Part shown: in pieces, positions 27,782-36,143 of the stretch
How positions within the stretch are numbered: the stretch's first letter is position 1
Layout of the letters: each line of letters starts with the position of its first letter
Position numbers and translations under genes: made by a program
Notes under the pieces: generated by a model
The model's input: the letters and a program-made list of their open reading frames with translations, nothing else
Told to the model about the DNA's origin: nothing
The model's database searches: none
Source of the DNA: an uncultured Pseudomonas sp.
GTDB taxonomy: Bacteria > Pseudomonadota > Gammaproteobacteria > Pseudomonadales > Pseudomonadaceae
Length of the DNA: 64,000 bases
Assembly: GCF_943846705.1 (NCBI RefSeq)
Contig: NZ_OX044366.1
Coordinates: 806,001 to 870,000 of the forward strand
Direction: 5' to 3'

Positions 27782-28032
27782 CAATCGAATACTCCATGGA
27801 TTTCATCCAGCGTGGGCATGGCTGCCGACACCACAGTGAGCTCAGCGTCGAGGGCAGCCAGCACGCGTGCATAGGCCATCATCCCCACCGAGAGGTCGCC
27901 CTTCTCGATAGCGATAACCTTTTGCCGGGTAATGCCAGCCAGGGAAGCGAGCGCGGCCTGAGTTAGCCCGCGATTTAAGCGACGTTGCCGAAGCTGCTCA
28001 CCGAGGCGTTGCGTGATTAGGGAATAGTCCAT
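27781..28032 (-). CDS. hipB: HipB-like XRE-family antitoxin/repressor
   Basis: 83 residues with a helix-turn-helix of the XRE/Cro type: LGEQLRQRRLNRGLTQAALASLAGITRQKVIAIEKG at about residues 10-45. The short C-terminal extension (MMAYARVLAALDAELTVV) is typical of HipB proteins that pack against HipA. It is apparently intact, precedes hipA in the canonical order with a one-base overlap, and starts eight bases from a perfect inverted-repeat operator. Because its partner is truncated, HipB may now act only as an autorepressor. Decayed remnants of a second hipB-like gene lie at 32918-33060. Confidence 0.88.
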   Translation of the reverse strand: MDYSLITQRLGEQLRQRRLNRGLTQAALASLAGITRQKVIAIEKGDLSVGMMAYARVLAALDAELTVVSAAMPTLDEIHGVFD

Positions 28033-28039
28033 GTCATGA

Positions 28040-28071
28040 ATACGTTACTAAATTGATTGAATGTAACGTAT
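28040..28071. promoter_or_regulatory. probable HipB operator
   Basis: A perfect 9-bp inverted repeat, ATACGTTAC (28040-28048) and GTAACGTAT (28063-28071), with a 14-base spacer, ends eight bases upstream of the hipB start. HipB and related XRE repressors bind such palindromes over their own promoter, so autoregulation is inferred. Confidence 0.7.
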
Positions 28072-28134
28072 ACCTGACCCAGCAGAAAATCAACGTCGCA
28101 GCGGTTACTCAGCCAGGGATGCGCTAAAGGGTTT

Positions 28135-28165
28135 GTGAGCCGAATAGCCTGACTATTCGGCTCAC
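28135..28165. repeat. perfect 13-bp inverted repeat between hipB and the NERD gene
   Basis: GTGAGCCGAATAG (28135-28147) and CTATTCGGCTCAC (28153-28165) surround a 5-base CCTGA loop. No T-tract follows on either strand. GCCGAAT occurs again at 28173. It could be an operator for the defence genes starting at 28259 or a recombination remnant. Confidence 0.6.
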
Positions 28166-28258
28166 GCAATAAGCCGAATGTCGTCGTTGAATACGTTCGT
28201 CCAATTACGCTTAGTTTCGGTACTATCCGGTTAACTCAGGATTACTGCAGGTTGAGAA

Positions 28259-29029
28259 ATGGACTTCACCCCTGTCATCGCCCAGGTCTGGGGCATGCTG
28301 GCTTGGCTTATCCCAGGCGTATTGCTGATCGGCCTGCTCAAGTCGCCTTGGGCCAAGGGCTATATTGGCGAACTGCTGGTACGTCTGTTCGCTCACTTCC
28401 AGCTGTATAAGCAGACCTACCGCCGCCTGCACAACGTCACCCTGAGCACGCCAGACGGCACCACGCAGATCGACCACGTCTTCCTCTCCCCCTACGGCAT
28501 CTTCGTGCTGGAAACGAAGAACATGAGCGGCTGGATCTTCGGCAGCGAGAAGCAGGCGCAGTGGACGCAGAAGCTCTACAAACGCACGTTCAAATTCCAG
28601 AACCCGCTGCGGCAGAACTACAAACACCTCAAAGCGCTGGAAGCCACCCTTGACGTAAACCCCGAGCACCTGCACTCGGTCATCACCTTTGTCGGCGGCA
28701 GCACCTTCAAAACCGAAGTGCCGGCCAACGTGACCCAGGGCATCGGCTTTATCCGTTATATCCAATCATTCCAGCAGCCGGTATTCAGCGCGGCTGAAGT
28801 CGACGCCATGCTGCACGCCCTGCAAACCGGCCGCCGCGCGCCGGCCCTCGCCACCCATCGTAAGCACGTGCAAAACCTTAAGCGCCGTAGCGATCCAACA
28901 GCCGAGCGGCAATGTCCGAAATGTGGGAGCGCGCTGCTGATTCGCACCGTGAAATCAGGGGCGAAATTGGGGCAGCAGTTTTGGGGCTGCTCGGGGTTTC
29001 CCAAGTGCCGAACGATGCAGATTCTTTGA
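28259..29029 (+). CDS. NERD-domain protein with C-terminal topoisomerase-type zinc ribbon
   Basis: 256 residues. One N-terminal hydrophobic helix (MLAWLIPGVLLIGLL, residues 13-27) probably anchors it in the membrane. The NERD (nuclease-related) domain follows: GYIGELLVRLFAH, then TQIDHVFLSPYGIFVLETKNMSG, with the IDH-V and ETK residues that form a PD-(D/E)XK-like active site. The C-terminus is a four-cysteine zinc ribbon (CPKCGSALLIRTVKSG then FWGCSGFPKCR), as in topoisomerase I tails. A DNA-processing role is inferred from the domains. It lies 80 bases upstream of the SIR2 gene on the same strand, probably in one operon, inside the tRNA-bounded island. Confidence 0.85.
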   Translation: MDFTPVIAQVWGMLAWLIPGVLLIGLLKSPWAKGYIGELLVRLFAHFQLYKQTYRRLHNVTLSTPDGTTQIDHVFLSPYGIFVLETKNMSGWIFGSEKQAQWTQKLYKRTFKFQNPLRQNYKHLKALEATLDVNPEHLHSVITFVGGSTFKTEVPANVTQGIGFIRYIQSFQQPVFSAAEVDAMLHALQTGRRAPALATHRKHVQNLKRRSDPTAERQCPKCGSALLIRTVKSGAKLGQQFWGCSGFPKCRTMQIL

Positions 29030-29109
29030 GAGGTAGAGCGGTGAGACGATCAAGATGGTTCCCGTCAACGAATAAATCTGCGCTCCTTATCTCTTCCGAG
29101 GCTCTCTGA

Positions 29110-32100
29110 ATGCAGTTTGTCCGCCAAGGCCCCGATATACCTGAACGCCTGCTGCAGGCACATGAGGACGGACGCGTCGTATTCTTTTGCGGTGCAGGCA
29201 TCTCATACCCCGCGCGCTTGCCTGGCTTCGCCGGGCTGGTAACGAAGGTGTATGAAGCCCTGGGCACCATACCCAACGCGGTGCAGCAGGCGGCAATCAA
29301 GGCCGGGCAGTTCGACACTGCCATCGGCCTACTAGAAGCAGACATCGTCGGCGGCCGCGAGACAGTGCGCATGGCACTGGCCAGCATCCTGACCCCCAAT
29401 CTCAGCGCACCAAACGCGACTGCAACACATGAAGCCTTGCTGACCCTGAGCAAGTGTCGCAATGGCTATAACCGCCTTATTACGACCAACTTCGACCGCC
29501 TCTTCGAGGAGGTGATTGCGGCAAAGTCGCTGCCCATCAAGCAGTTCAAAGCGCCCCTTTTACCAGTGCCGAAAAACCGCTGGGATGGACTGGTGTATCT
29601 GCATGGTCAGCTTGGCACCACACCGACAGGGAGCGAGCTGGATCGTCTGGTCGTATCAAGCGGAGATTTCGGCCTGGCCTATCTCACCGAACGCTGGGCA
29701 GCACGTTTTGTCAGCGAACTACTCCGCAACTACACCGTATGCTTCGTCGGTTACAGCATCAACGACCCCGTGCTGCGCTACATGATGGACGCGCTCGCTG
29801 CCGACCGTCTGCTGGGTGAGTCCCCGCCAGAGATGTTCGCCTTCGGCAGTTTCTCCAAAGGAAAAGAGGAAGAACGGAGCAACGAGTGGCGGGCCAAGAA
29901 CGTCACACCCATCCTCTACCGCGAGCACAACCGGCATGCCTACCTGCACAAGACTCTGCGCGCGTGGGCCGAAACCTATCGGGACGGAGTGCGAGGCAAG
30001 GAGCGCATCGTGGTCGAATGCGCCATGGCCCGCCCCTTGGCAAGCACCCGGCAGGACGACTTCGTGGGCCGCCTGCTGTGGGCTCTGAGCGATCCAGGCG
30101 GGCTGCCCGCCAGGCGATTTGCCGACCTTGATCCAGTGCCGTCACTGGACTGGCTGGAGCCGCTGTGCGAGGAACGCTACCGGCATACCGACCTGAGCCG
30201 CTTCGGTGTCCCGTCCAGAACGACCGTAGATGAAAAGCTCACATTCAGCCTGACTCGCCGACCTTCGCCCTATCCGCTCGCACCGTTGATGTGCATCTCC
30301 GATGCAGGTGTGCGCGGCAGCCGCTGGGACGAGGTAATGCGGCAGCTAGCGCGATGGCTGACCCGTCATCTGAACGACCCTGCGCTGCTGCTTTGGTTGG
30401 TCAAGTACGGCGGGCAGCTTCATGACGACCTAGCGTGGTGGATTGAACATCGCCTGGACGAGCTGGCCAAACTTGAACGAGATGGCAACACCGCCGAGCT
30501 GACGCGCATTGGTGAGGCTGCACCCAACGCGATCCCGGGTCCGCTGATGCGCACACTATGGCGGCTACTGCTAACTGGGCGCGTGAAGTCATGGCTGCGC
30601 GACTTCGACTTGTACCGCTGGAGGGACCGATTCAATCGCGATGGGCTCACCGCTACCCTACGCGTGGAACTACGGGAGATGCTGACGCCTCGCGTATCTT
30701 TGCGCGCACCGTTGCGCTGGCACACCGATGACGGTGAAAGCAGTGAGTCGGAGCGCATCAAGGATCTAGTGGAATGGGAAGTCGTGCTCTCGACGGATCA
30801 TGTCCATTCCAGCCTGCGCGATCTGCCAAAAGATGAGCGCTGGGACGCCGCATTGCCAGCGCTGCTGTCCGATGCCAGCGGCTTGTTACGCGATGCGCTC
30901 GATCTTATGTGCGAACTTGGCAGTGCAGAGGACAGGAGCGACCTGTCCTACATGCATCACCCCTCGATCAGTGAACACCCACAGAACCAAGACTTCCACG
31001 ACTGGACCGCATTGATCGACCTGACTCGGGATGCGTGGCTCGCCACTGTTGCGCAATCACAGGCGCTGGCAGCACTGGTGGCACAGTCCTGGTGGCACAC
31101 GCCCTATCCGCTGTTCCGGCGCCTCGCCTTCTTTGCCGCGGCGCAGGGCAATGTGATCCCCCATCGCCAGGCACTCGATTGGCTGTTGGCGGACGATCAC
31201 TGGTGGCTGTGGTCGGTGGAAACCCAACGGGAAGCCATGCGCTTACTAGTGGCGATGACGCCACATTTAGATGAGGTGATGCAGCAGGAACTGGAACAGG
31301 CCGTACTCACCGGGCCTCCGCGCGACATGTTCAAGGAGGACATCGAGCCGGAGCGCTGGACCCGTATCGTCGGACATGAGGTCTGGCTGCGGCTGGCTAA
31401 AATGGCTGACACTGGCGCAGTCTTGGGTGCTGACGGTAATGATCGACTCAAAGGGCTCTCGGCAAAGTATCAGGAGTGGAAGCTCGCAGCGGATCAGCGC
31501 GATGAATTTCCTTTCTGGATGGGCGAGAGCGACGAGTGGCGCAAGTTCATCGCTACTCCGCGTCTTCGGCGTGAACTGATCGAGTGGCTGAGGCAGCAAC
31601 CGACCCCAGATCCTAGACAGGAGGATGACTGGCGGCAGCGCTGCCGCGATGACTTCGCCACCACTGCGTGTGCCTTGTACGCATTAGCCCGGGAAGGCAT
31701 CTGGCCGACGAGACACTGGCGCGAAGCCCTGCAGGCCTGGTCAGAGGAGAAGCTCCTGAAGCGCTCTTGGCACTACATGGCGCCGACCCTAGCTACCGCG
31801 CCTGGCGAGGTACTACAGACGCTCGCCCACGGCGTCAGCTGGTGGCTGCAGGCTATTGCGAAGACCTTCGAAGGCCACGAAGCACTCTTCTTTGTGCTCG
31901 CTCGCCTTGTCCTGGCTCTGGATCATCAGGACGGCGTCGATACCGACGAACCTGTAATGCGCGCTATCAACCATCCAGTGGGCCACGCCACCGAGGCACT
32001 GCTTCGCTGGTGGTATCGACGCTCGCTGGAGGATGGACAAGGCTTACCGGAAGAACTCAAGCCCACACTCACCGAACTTTGCGACACCCGTATCGACAAG

Positions 32101-32895
32101 TTCCGACATGGCCGAGTACTGCTGGCAGCCAATATCATTGCGCTGTTCCGCGTAGATGGCGATTGGGCAACACAACACCTGTTGCCGCATTTTGATTGGC
32201 GACGTTCCGAAGCCGAAGCACGAGCGGCGTGGGAGGGCTTCCTATCGTCACCACGCCTATACCGTCCTCTGATGGAAATGCTCAAACCAGCCTTCCTCGT
32301 CACCGCTAGTCACTATGCGGCATTAGGAAAACACGACGGACAATACGCTGCTCTACTTACATTCGCAGCCCTCGAGCCGGGTGATACGTTCACAACCGTC
32401 GAGTTGGCCGTCGCTACACGCTCACTTCCGCCGGACGGTCTACAAAGCGCTGCGCAAACGCTGGTGAGAGCGTTCGAGGGATCGGGCGATCAACGGGCCG
32501 ACTACTGGACCAACCGCGTTGTCCCTTACCTCCACGCCATCTGGCCCAAAACCCGGGACAATATTTCACCAGCCATTGCAGAAAGCCTCGGCCGCCTGTG
32601 CGTAGCGGCCCAAGATGCGTTCCCCGAAGCCTTGGCGCTGCTTCGTGCCTGGCTGCAACCGCCGGCCCACCCCGACTACCTAGTGCATCGCCTTCATGAC
32701 GCAGCTCTTTGCGGTAAATTCCCGGAGCAGGCTCTGGAGTTTCTGAGTCTGGTGATAGGAGATCAGACCCAATGGCCTCCGCGCGACCTCGGCACCTGCC
32801 TTGAGGCAATCCGGACAGCCGCGCCGGAACTCGAGGCTAACCCGCGCTTTGATCAGCTGATGGTGTATTTACGCAAACATGGAAGAGAGAGATAG
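29110..32895 (+). CDS. large SIR2-domain protein, putative anti-phage defence sirtuin (Dsr1-like)
   Basis: 1261 residues. The N-terminal ~280 form a SIR2-like NAD-binding domain: FFCGAGIS (GAGxS, residues 28-32), TTNFDR with Asn127, YLHG with the catalytic His165, and CFVGYSINDP (residues 211-220). These match the NAD-cleaving SIR2 domains of bacterial defence proteins such as Dsr1, Dsr2 and Thoeris ThsA. The remaining ~980 residues are helical, Trp/Leu/Arg-rich and without a motif I can name; they may be the sensor region (DUF4020-like by length and partner). Expected role: NAD depletion on phage infection (abortive infection). Function inferred. Confidence 0.8.
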   Translation: MQFVRQGPDIPERLLQAHEDGRVVFFCGAGISYPARLPGFAGLVTKVYEALGTIPNAVQQAAIKAGQFDTAIGLLEADIVGGRETVRMALASILTPNLSAPNATATHEALLTLSKCRNGYNRLITTNFDRLFEEVIAAKSLPIKQFKAPLLPVPKNRWDGLVYLHGQLGTTPTGSELDRLVVSSGDFGLAYLTERWAARFVSELLRNYTVCFVGYSINDPVLRYMMDALAADRLLGESPPEMFAFGSFSKGKEEERSNEWRAKNVTPILYREHNRHAYLHKTLRAWAETYRDGVRGKERIVVECAMARPLASTRQDDFVGRLLWALSDPGGLPARRFADLDPVPSLDWLEPLCEERYRHTDLSRFGVPSRTTVDEKLTFSLTRRPSPYPLAPLMCISDAGVRGSRWDEVMRQLARWLTRHLNDPALLLWLVKYGGQLHDDLAWWIEHRLDELAKLERDGNTAELTRIGEAAPNAIPGPLMRTLWRLLLTGRVKSWLRDFDLYRWRDRFNRDGLTATLRVELREMLTPRVSLRAPLRWHTDDGESSESERIKDLVEWEVVLSTDHVHSSLRDLPKDERWDAALPALLSDASGLLRDALDLMCELGSAEDRSDLSYMHHPSISEHPQNQDFHDWTALIDLTRDAWLATVAQSQALAALVAQSWWHTPYPLFRRLAFFAAAQGNVIPHRQALDWLLADDHWWLWSVETQREAMRLLVAMTPHLDEVMQQELEQAVLTGPPRDMFKEDIEPERWTRIVGHEVWLRLAKMADTGAVLGADGNDRLKGLSAKYQEWKLAADQRDEFPFWMGESDEWRKFIATPRLRRELIEWLRQQPTPDPRQEDDWRQRCRDDFATTACALYALAREGIWPTRHWREALQAWSEEKLLKRSWHYMAPTLATAPGEVLQTLAHGVSWWLQAIAKTFEGHEALFFVLARLVLALDHQDGVDTDEPVMRAINHPVGHATEALLRWWYRRSLEDGQGLPEELKPTLTELCDTRIDKFRHGRVLLAANIIALFRVDGDWATQHLLPHFDWRRSEAEARAAWEGFLSSPRLYRPLMEMLKPAFLVTASHYAALGKHDGQYAALLTFAALEPGDTFTTVELAVATRSLPPDGLQSAAQTLVRAFEGSGDQRADYWTNRVVPYLHAIWPKTRDNISPAIAESLGRLCVAAQDAFPEALALLRAWLQPPAHPDYLVHRLHDAALCGKFPEQALEFLSLVIGDQTQWPPRDLGTCLEAIRTAAPELEANPRFDQLMVYLRKHGRER

Positions 32896-32917
32896 GGCTG
32901 CCCTCTCTTTCATCCTC

Positions 32918-33060
32918 TGGATTTCATCCAACGCAGGCATTCATACCGGCACAACTGCGAATTCGCAGCCCAAGCCACCTAGACTCGCGCGTAGGCCATC
33001 AGCTTATCGACAAGCCGCACTTCTCAACAGCAAGGCTGATCGCTTGGCATCTGAAGCCTT
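32918..33060 (-). pseudogene. decayed second hipB remnant
   Basis: Reading the minus strand with frameshifts gives GFRCQAISLAVEKCGLSIS, then MAYARV, then GGLGCEFAVVPV and MPALDEI. These align in order with the C-terminal two thirds of the intact hipB product (GITRQKVIAIEKGDLSV, MMAYARV, LAALDAELTVV, MPTLDEI). A stop and at least two frame changes interrupt it, and the 5' third is not recognisable. It has the same orientation as hipB at 27781 but lies on the far side of the NERD and SIR2 genes. Confidence 0.75.
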
Positions 33061-33203
33061 AACGGTACAAAAAACAGTACGCTGACGGTACAGTGACCAG
33101 CTTTTACAAATCTCGCTTAACACGCTCTACGACGATACTTTCAGCTAACTGTACCTACGTTAAGCTACGCACGATTCCACTGGGCTTGCAGCGTTTCTAG
33201 GCA

Positions 33204-33246
33204 ACTCATAATCCTTTGCCCCACGGTTCGAGTCCGTGTGGGCCCA
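33204..33246 (+). repeat. inverted duplicate of the tRNA 3' half (att-like remnant)
   Basis: 43 bases from the anticodon loop to the end of the acceptor stem match the intact tRNA (26709 down to 26667) at 41 positions; the only change is GT to CC in the variable region. The 5' half of a tRNA is absent and the CCA is replaced by GCA, so it cannot be a working tRNA. Tyrosine recombinases often exchange strands in the anticodon loop and leave such a 3' fragment, but att pairs should be direct repeats and this copy is inverted. Confidence 0.85.
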
Positions 33247-33254
33247 GCACCTTT

Positions 33255-33282
33255 AAAGCCGCGCACTGCGCGGCTTTTTCAT
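33255..33282 (+). terminator. terminator behind the tRNA 3' copy
   Basis: AAAGCCGCGC-ACT-GCGCGGCTTT followed by TTCAT, identical over 28 bases to the terminator behind the intact tRNA (26631-26658, minus strand). The spacer between tRNA sequence and terminator differs in the two copies. Confidence 0.85.
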
Positions 33283-33316
33283 TGCCGCCAACACGCCCTT
33301 GCAGGCTCGCTCTCGC

Positions 33317-34678
33317 TTAGCCGTTTTGCTGGGCGACGAATGCCGCGAACGCCTCTAGCGGCAGCGGTTTGCTGAATAGGTAACCCTGGAATTGCGTGCA
33401 GCCGCAACTGAGCAAGAACTGTTGCTGGGCGGCGGTCTCGACGCCTTCGGCGATTACGGTCATGCCCATGCTTTGCCCCAAGCCAATTACGCTGCGCACG
33501 ATGGTGGCGCTGCTGCTGTCGGTGAGCACGTCGCAGATAAATGAGCGGTCGATTTTCAGGGTGTCGAGGGGCAGGCGCTTGAGGTAACTGAGGGACGAGA
33601 AGCCGGTGCCGAAGTCATCCAGGGAGAAGCGCACTCCCCGCTCGGCCAAGGCGGCCATCTTGCGTAGCAGGTCGTCGATGTCCTGCACGACTAAGGTCTC
33701 GGTCAGTTCCAGGTCGAGAAGGTGCGCATCGATAGCGTGTGCATCCAGCAGTGTGAGTACCTCGGCGACAAAACCGGGCTGGCGAAACTGCTTCTGGCTG
33801 ATGTTCACCGCGAGGTTAATCCCTGCGTACAGTGGGTCATGCCTCCAGCAGCGCAGCTGCTTAACCGCTTGCTCCAGCACCCACTGCCCCATCGGGATGA
33901 TCATTCCCGTCTGCTCGGCATGCGCAATAAACTCCGCGGGTGCCACGAGCCCGCGCTGCGGGTGTTGCCAACGGATCAGCACTTCGGCGCCGATCACCTT
34001 GCCGGTCTGGTTCAACTGAGGCTGGTAATGCAGCACGAACTGCTGCTCACGCAGGGCCAGGTGCAAGTCGCGGTCGAGTATCGAGCGCTCGGCCGCATCG
34101 CTCTGCAGAATATGCAGCAGCACAAACAGCATCAGCATCGCCGCAATGCTCTGCAGCCAAGAGCCAATCACCCGCACGTCATCTGGCAGGCTATAGGTGC
34201 TGGCCGGGGCCCAGGAGGATGACGCCAGTACGGTGAACAGCCCCAGGCACAGCACGCTGACGCCGTAACGCAGCCACACGGGCTCATCACGAAAAGCCAT
34301 CAGCGCCATGACCGCGAAAGGCAGCAGGTACAGATGGGTGGCCCGTGGCGCTGCTGCGCTGGGCGGGTCCAGCAGTAAGGTCATGCCGACGATCACCGAG
34401 ATGATCACGCCGAACAGCAACAAATTAGCGAAGCGCGCCTGGTGACGCAGGGTCAGGATAAATACGCCAAGGCCGCTGAGGATCAACACCAGGTCCATCA
34501 GGACAATGCCCCAAGCACCTTTCAGGGTAAAAAAGATGCACCAGAAGCCACCCACCAACAGCAACACCAGGCTGGCCAGCAGGCGCATGCGCCGCTCCCG
34601 GCGCTGACCGATTAAGACCAGATCAGATGAATGCCAAAGCGTGACGACCTGCCTGGCAAAGGTCGAAAGAATGGCCAT
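33317..34678 (-). CDS. membrane-bound EAL-domain protein, putative c-di-GMP phosphodiesterase
   Basis: 453 residues. The N-terminal ~190 hold about six membrane helices; the C-terminal ~250 form an EAL domain. The signature motif reads AEVLIRW, so the middle Ala of EAL is Val while the metal-binding Glu is kept. The other catalytic motifs are intact: NISQKQF, LELTET, SLDDFGTGFSSLSYLKRLP, LKIDRSFI and IAEGVET. Activity is therefore likely. No GGDEF domain is attached, but a separate membrane GGDEF protein is encoded just upstream on the same strand (gap 130 bp), so the pair could form an opposing c-di-GMP switch. Confidence 0.9.
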   Translation of the reverse strand: MAILSTFARQVVTLWHSSDLVLIGQRRERRMRLLASLVLLLVGGFWCIFFTLKGAWGIVLMDLVLILSGLGVFILTLRHQARFANLLLFGVIISVIVGMTLLLDPPSAAAPRATHLYLLPFAVMALMAFRDEPVWLRYGVSVLCLGLFTVLASSSWAPASTYSLPDDVRVIGSWLQSIAAMLMLFVLLHILQSDAAERSILDRDLHLALREQQFVLHYQPQLNQTGKVIGAEVLIRWQHPQRGLVAPAEFIAHAEQTGMIIPMGQWVLEQAVKQLRCWRHDPLYAGINLAVNISQKQFRQPGFVAEVLTLLDAHAIDAHLLDLELTETLVVQDIDDLLRKMAALAERGVRFSLDDFGTGFSSLSYLKRLPLDTLKIDRSFICDVLTDSSSATIVRSVIGLGQSMGMTVIAEGVETAAQQQFLLSCGCTQFQGYLFSKPLPLEAFAAFVAQQNG

Positions 34679-34808
34679 GGAAGACCCCTGATGAACTTAT
34701 TGATCGGCAAACAGTACGCCGGCGCACCTGCGTTGCAGTGGCCACGGGGTATTAACCAGTGAGTGTAGCCGGCGCTGCTTGAGTGCTTTGCGCGGCAGCG
34801 GACGGCGC

Positions 34809-35909
34809 TTAGAAAGCGCTGAGCTGAACCTCAGGCATGGCGCGGCCGACGAGCCGATTGCGGCCTAGCGTTTTGCCGCGATACAGGCGCTGGTCGGCAC
34901 AGTGGTAAAGCTGCTCTACGGTTTGCCCATCGCTGGGCCATTCGGCCATGCCAAAGGTCACCGTGAGGAAGATCTGCTGGTCGCCATAGTGCAGTGGGGT
35001 GCTGGCGATTTGCTCACGCAGCATTTCCACCAAGGGCTCGGCCGCGCTGTGCTCGGTACTGCGTAGCAACAGGCCAAACTCCTCGCCGCCCAGCCGCCCC
35101 AGGGTGTCGGTGCTGCGTAGGCGCTGGTTGAGGGTGTTGCAGATATGCCGCAGCGCCTGGTCGCCAGCGGCATGGCCATGCTGGTCGTTGACCCCCTTAA
35201 AGTGGTCAACATCAAGAATCACCAGCACCAACTTCGCCTGACTACGCTGCGCCTCACGAATGCTCAGCTCCAGGCTTTGCTGAAAGGAGCCACGGTTAGC
35301 CACGCCAGTCAGGGCGTCGGTGCGGGCCATCCGCCGCAACTGCTTGTGCGCCGAGGCGCGGCGGGACTCATAGAGGTGCACAAAGACGATCAGCAAAACC
35401 CCGCAGAACAGCGCATTCCCCAGGTCAATCAAGCCTTCTGCATCCAGGCGCACCGGGTAGGTGTACAGGTAAAGCAGGCAGGCACCGAGTACAAAGGGCA
35501 GCGCCAGCAGGCTACCGCGCTTACGCCCGAGCAGCAGGTAGGAGACGACGGGGATGCTGTAGACCCAAACGAATGCTGTCTTGGAGGCATTAGGAATGAC
35601 GATGATGTACAGCAGAAAGCTGAAGGTCGGCAGCAGGTAGAGGTAGATCCAGGGCAACAGATTGTGCGCCCTGACGATGCGCCACGCGCCCCACAGCAGT
35701 AACACGCTGAGAGTCAGCTCCAGGCTGGCGAACAGGTAATTGCCGGCCATAAACTGCAGCGCGCAGAACACCCCGAGCGTCAGCCCGGTGATGGCAAAGA
35801 TGATCCGGACCAGCGAACGCCGACCTACATCCTGCAGATCATTGACGGCCGCACTGCTGTCATCATCCGGCGTGTCTTGCGGTTGGAAGAACATGCTTCG
35901 CCACTGCAT
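34809..35909 (-). CDS. membrane-bound diguanylate cyclase (GGDEF)
   Basis: 366 residues with about six N-terminal membrane helices (roughly residues 35-185) and a C-terminal GGDEF domain. The active-site motif is GGEEF, and the RxxD inhibitory site is present five residues upstream (RSTD), so product inhibition is expected. MARTDALTGVANRGSF marks the start of the cyclase domain. The start is uncertain: an ATG at 35894 (MFFQPQ) is an alternative, and neither has a strong Shine-Dalgarno sequence. Adjacent to the EAL protein. Confidence 0.9.
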   Translation of the reverse strand: MQWRSMFFQPQDTPDDDSSAAVNDLQDVGRRSLVRIIFAITGLTLGVFCALQFMAGNYLFASLELTLSVLLLWGAWRIVRAHNLLPWIYLYLLPTFSFLLYIIVIPNASKTAFVWVYSIPVVSYLLLGRKRGSLLALPFVLGACLLYLYTYPVRLDAEGLIDLGNALFCGVLLIVFVHLYESRRASAHKQLRRMARTDALTGVANRGSFQQSLELSIREAQRSQAKLVLVILDVDHFKGVNDQHGHAAGDQALRHICNTLNQRLRSTDTLGRLGGEEFGLLLRSTEHSAAEPLVEMLREQIASTPLHYGDQQIFLTVTFGMAEWPSDGQTVEQLYHCADQRLYRGKTLGRNRLVGRAMPEVQLSAF

Positions 35910-36120
35910 AAATAGTGGATTTAGGGCGCACTGTGCCTGAAAACCTAACTGCTTTGCCAGACTGATAACCGCACTAACCTGGCAGCTATTAGTCAGCTGC
36001 GAGTTGACTTACCCACCCCAGCCCGTAAAGTGCCGGGCATGCACAGACACATCTGCCCCATCTCTGCGTTTTATTACGTTCTGCCACCTCTCACCAGGCG
36101 GTAGATGCGTTGTTGCATGT

Positions 36121-36143
36121 CCGATCCGCCTGAGGCGGCTCGG
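36121..36143 (+). other. hairpin in the tyrS leader
   Basis: CCGATCCGCC and GGCGGCTCGG form a 10-bp stem (one mismatch) around a TGA loop, 57 bases before the tyrS start. The 290-base gap between the GGDEF gene and tyrS holds no other feature I can support. Nothing resembling a T-box was seen. Confidence 0.35.

Larger units (their letters stand above)
32896..33316. other. gene-free island end: hipB remnant, unassigned DNA, tRNA 3' copy and terminator
   Basis: No protein gene is supported. The interval holds the hipB remnant (32918-33060), about 140 bases with two ACGGTACA words near 33060-33095 but nothing I recognise, the copied tRNA 3' half at 33204-33246, and its terminator. No integrase or transposase is present here or elsewhere in the island. 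Confidence 0.6.

Noticed and set aside
33204..33246. Second functional tRNA gene
   Set aside because: The 5' half, D-arm and CCA end are missing; only the 3' half is present.
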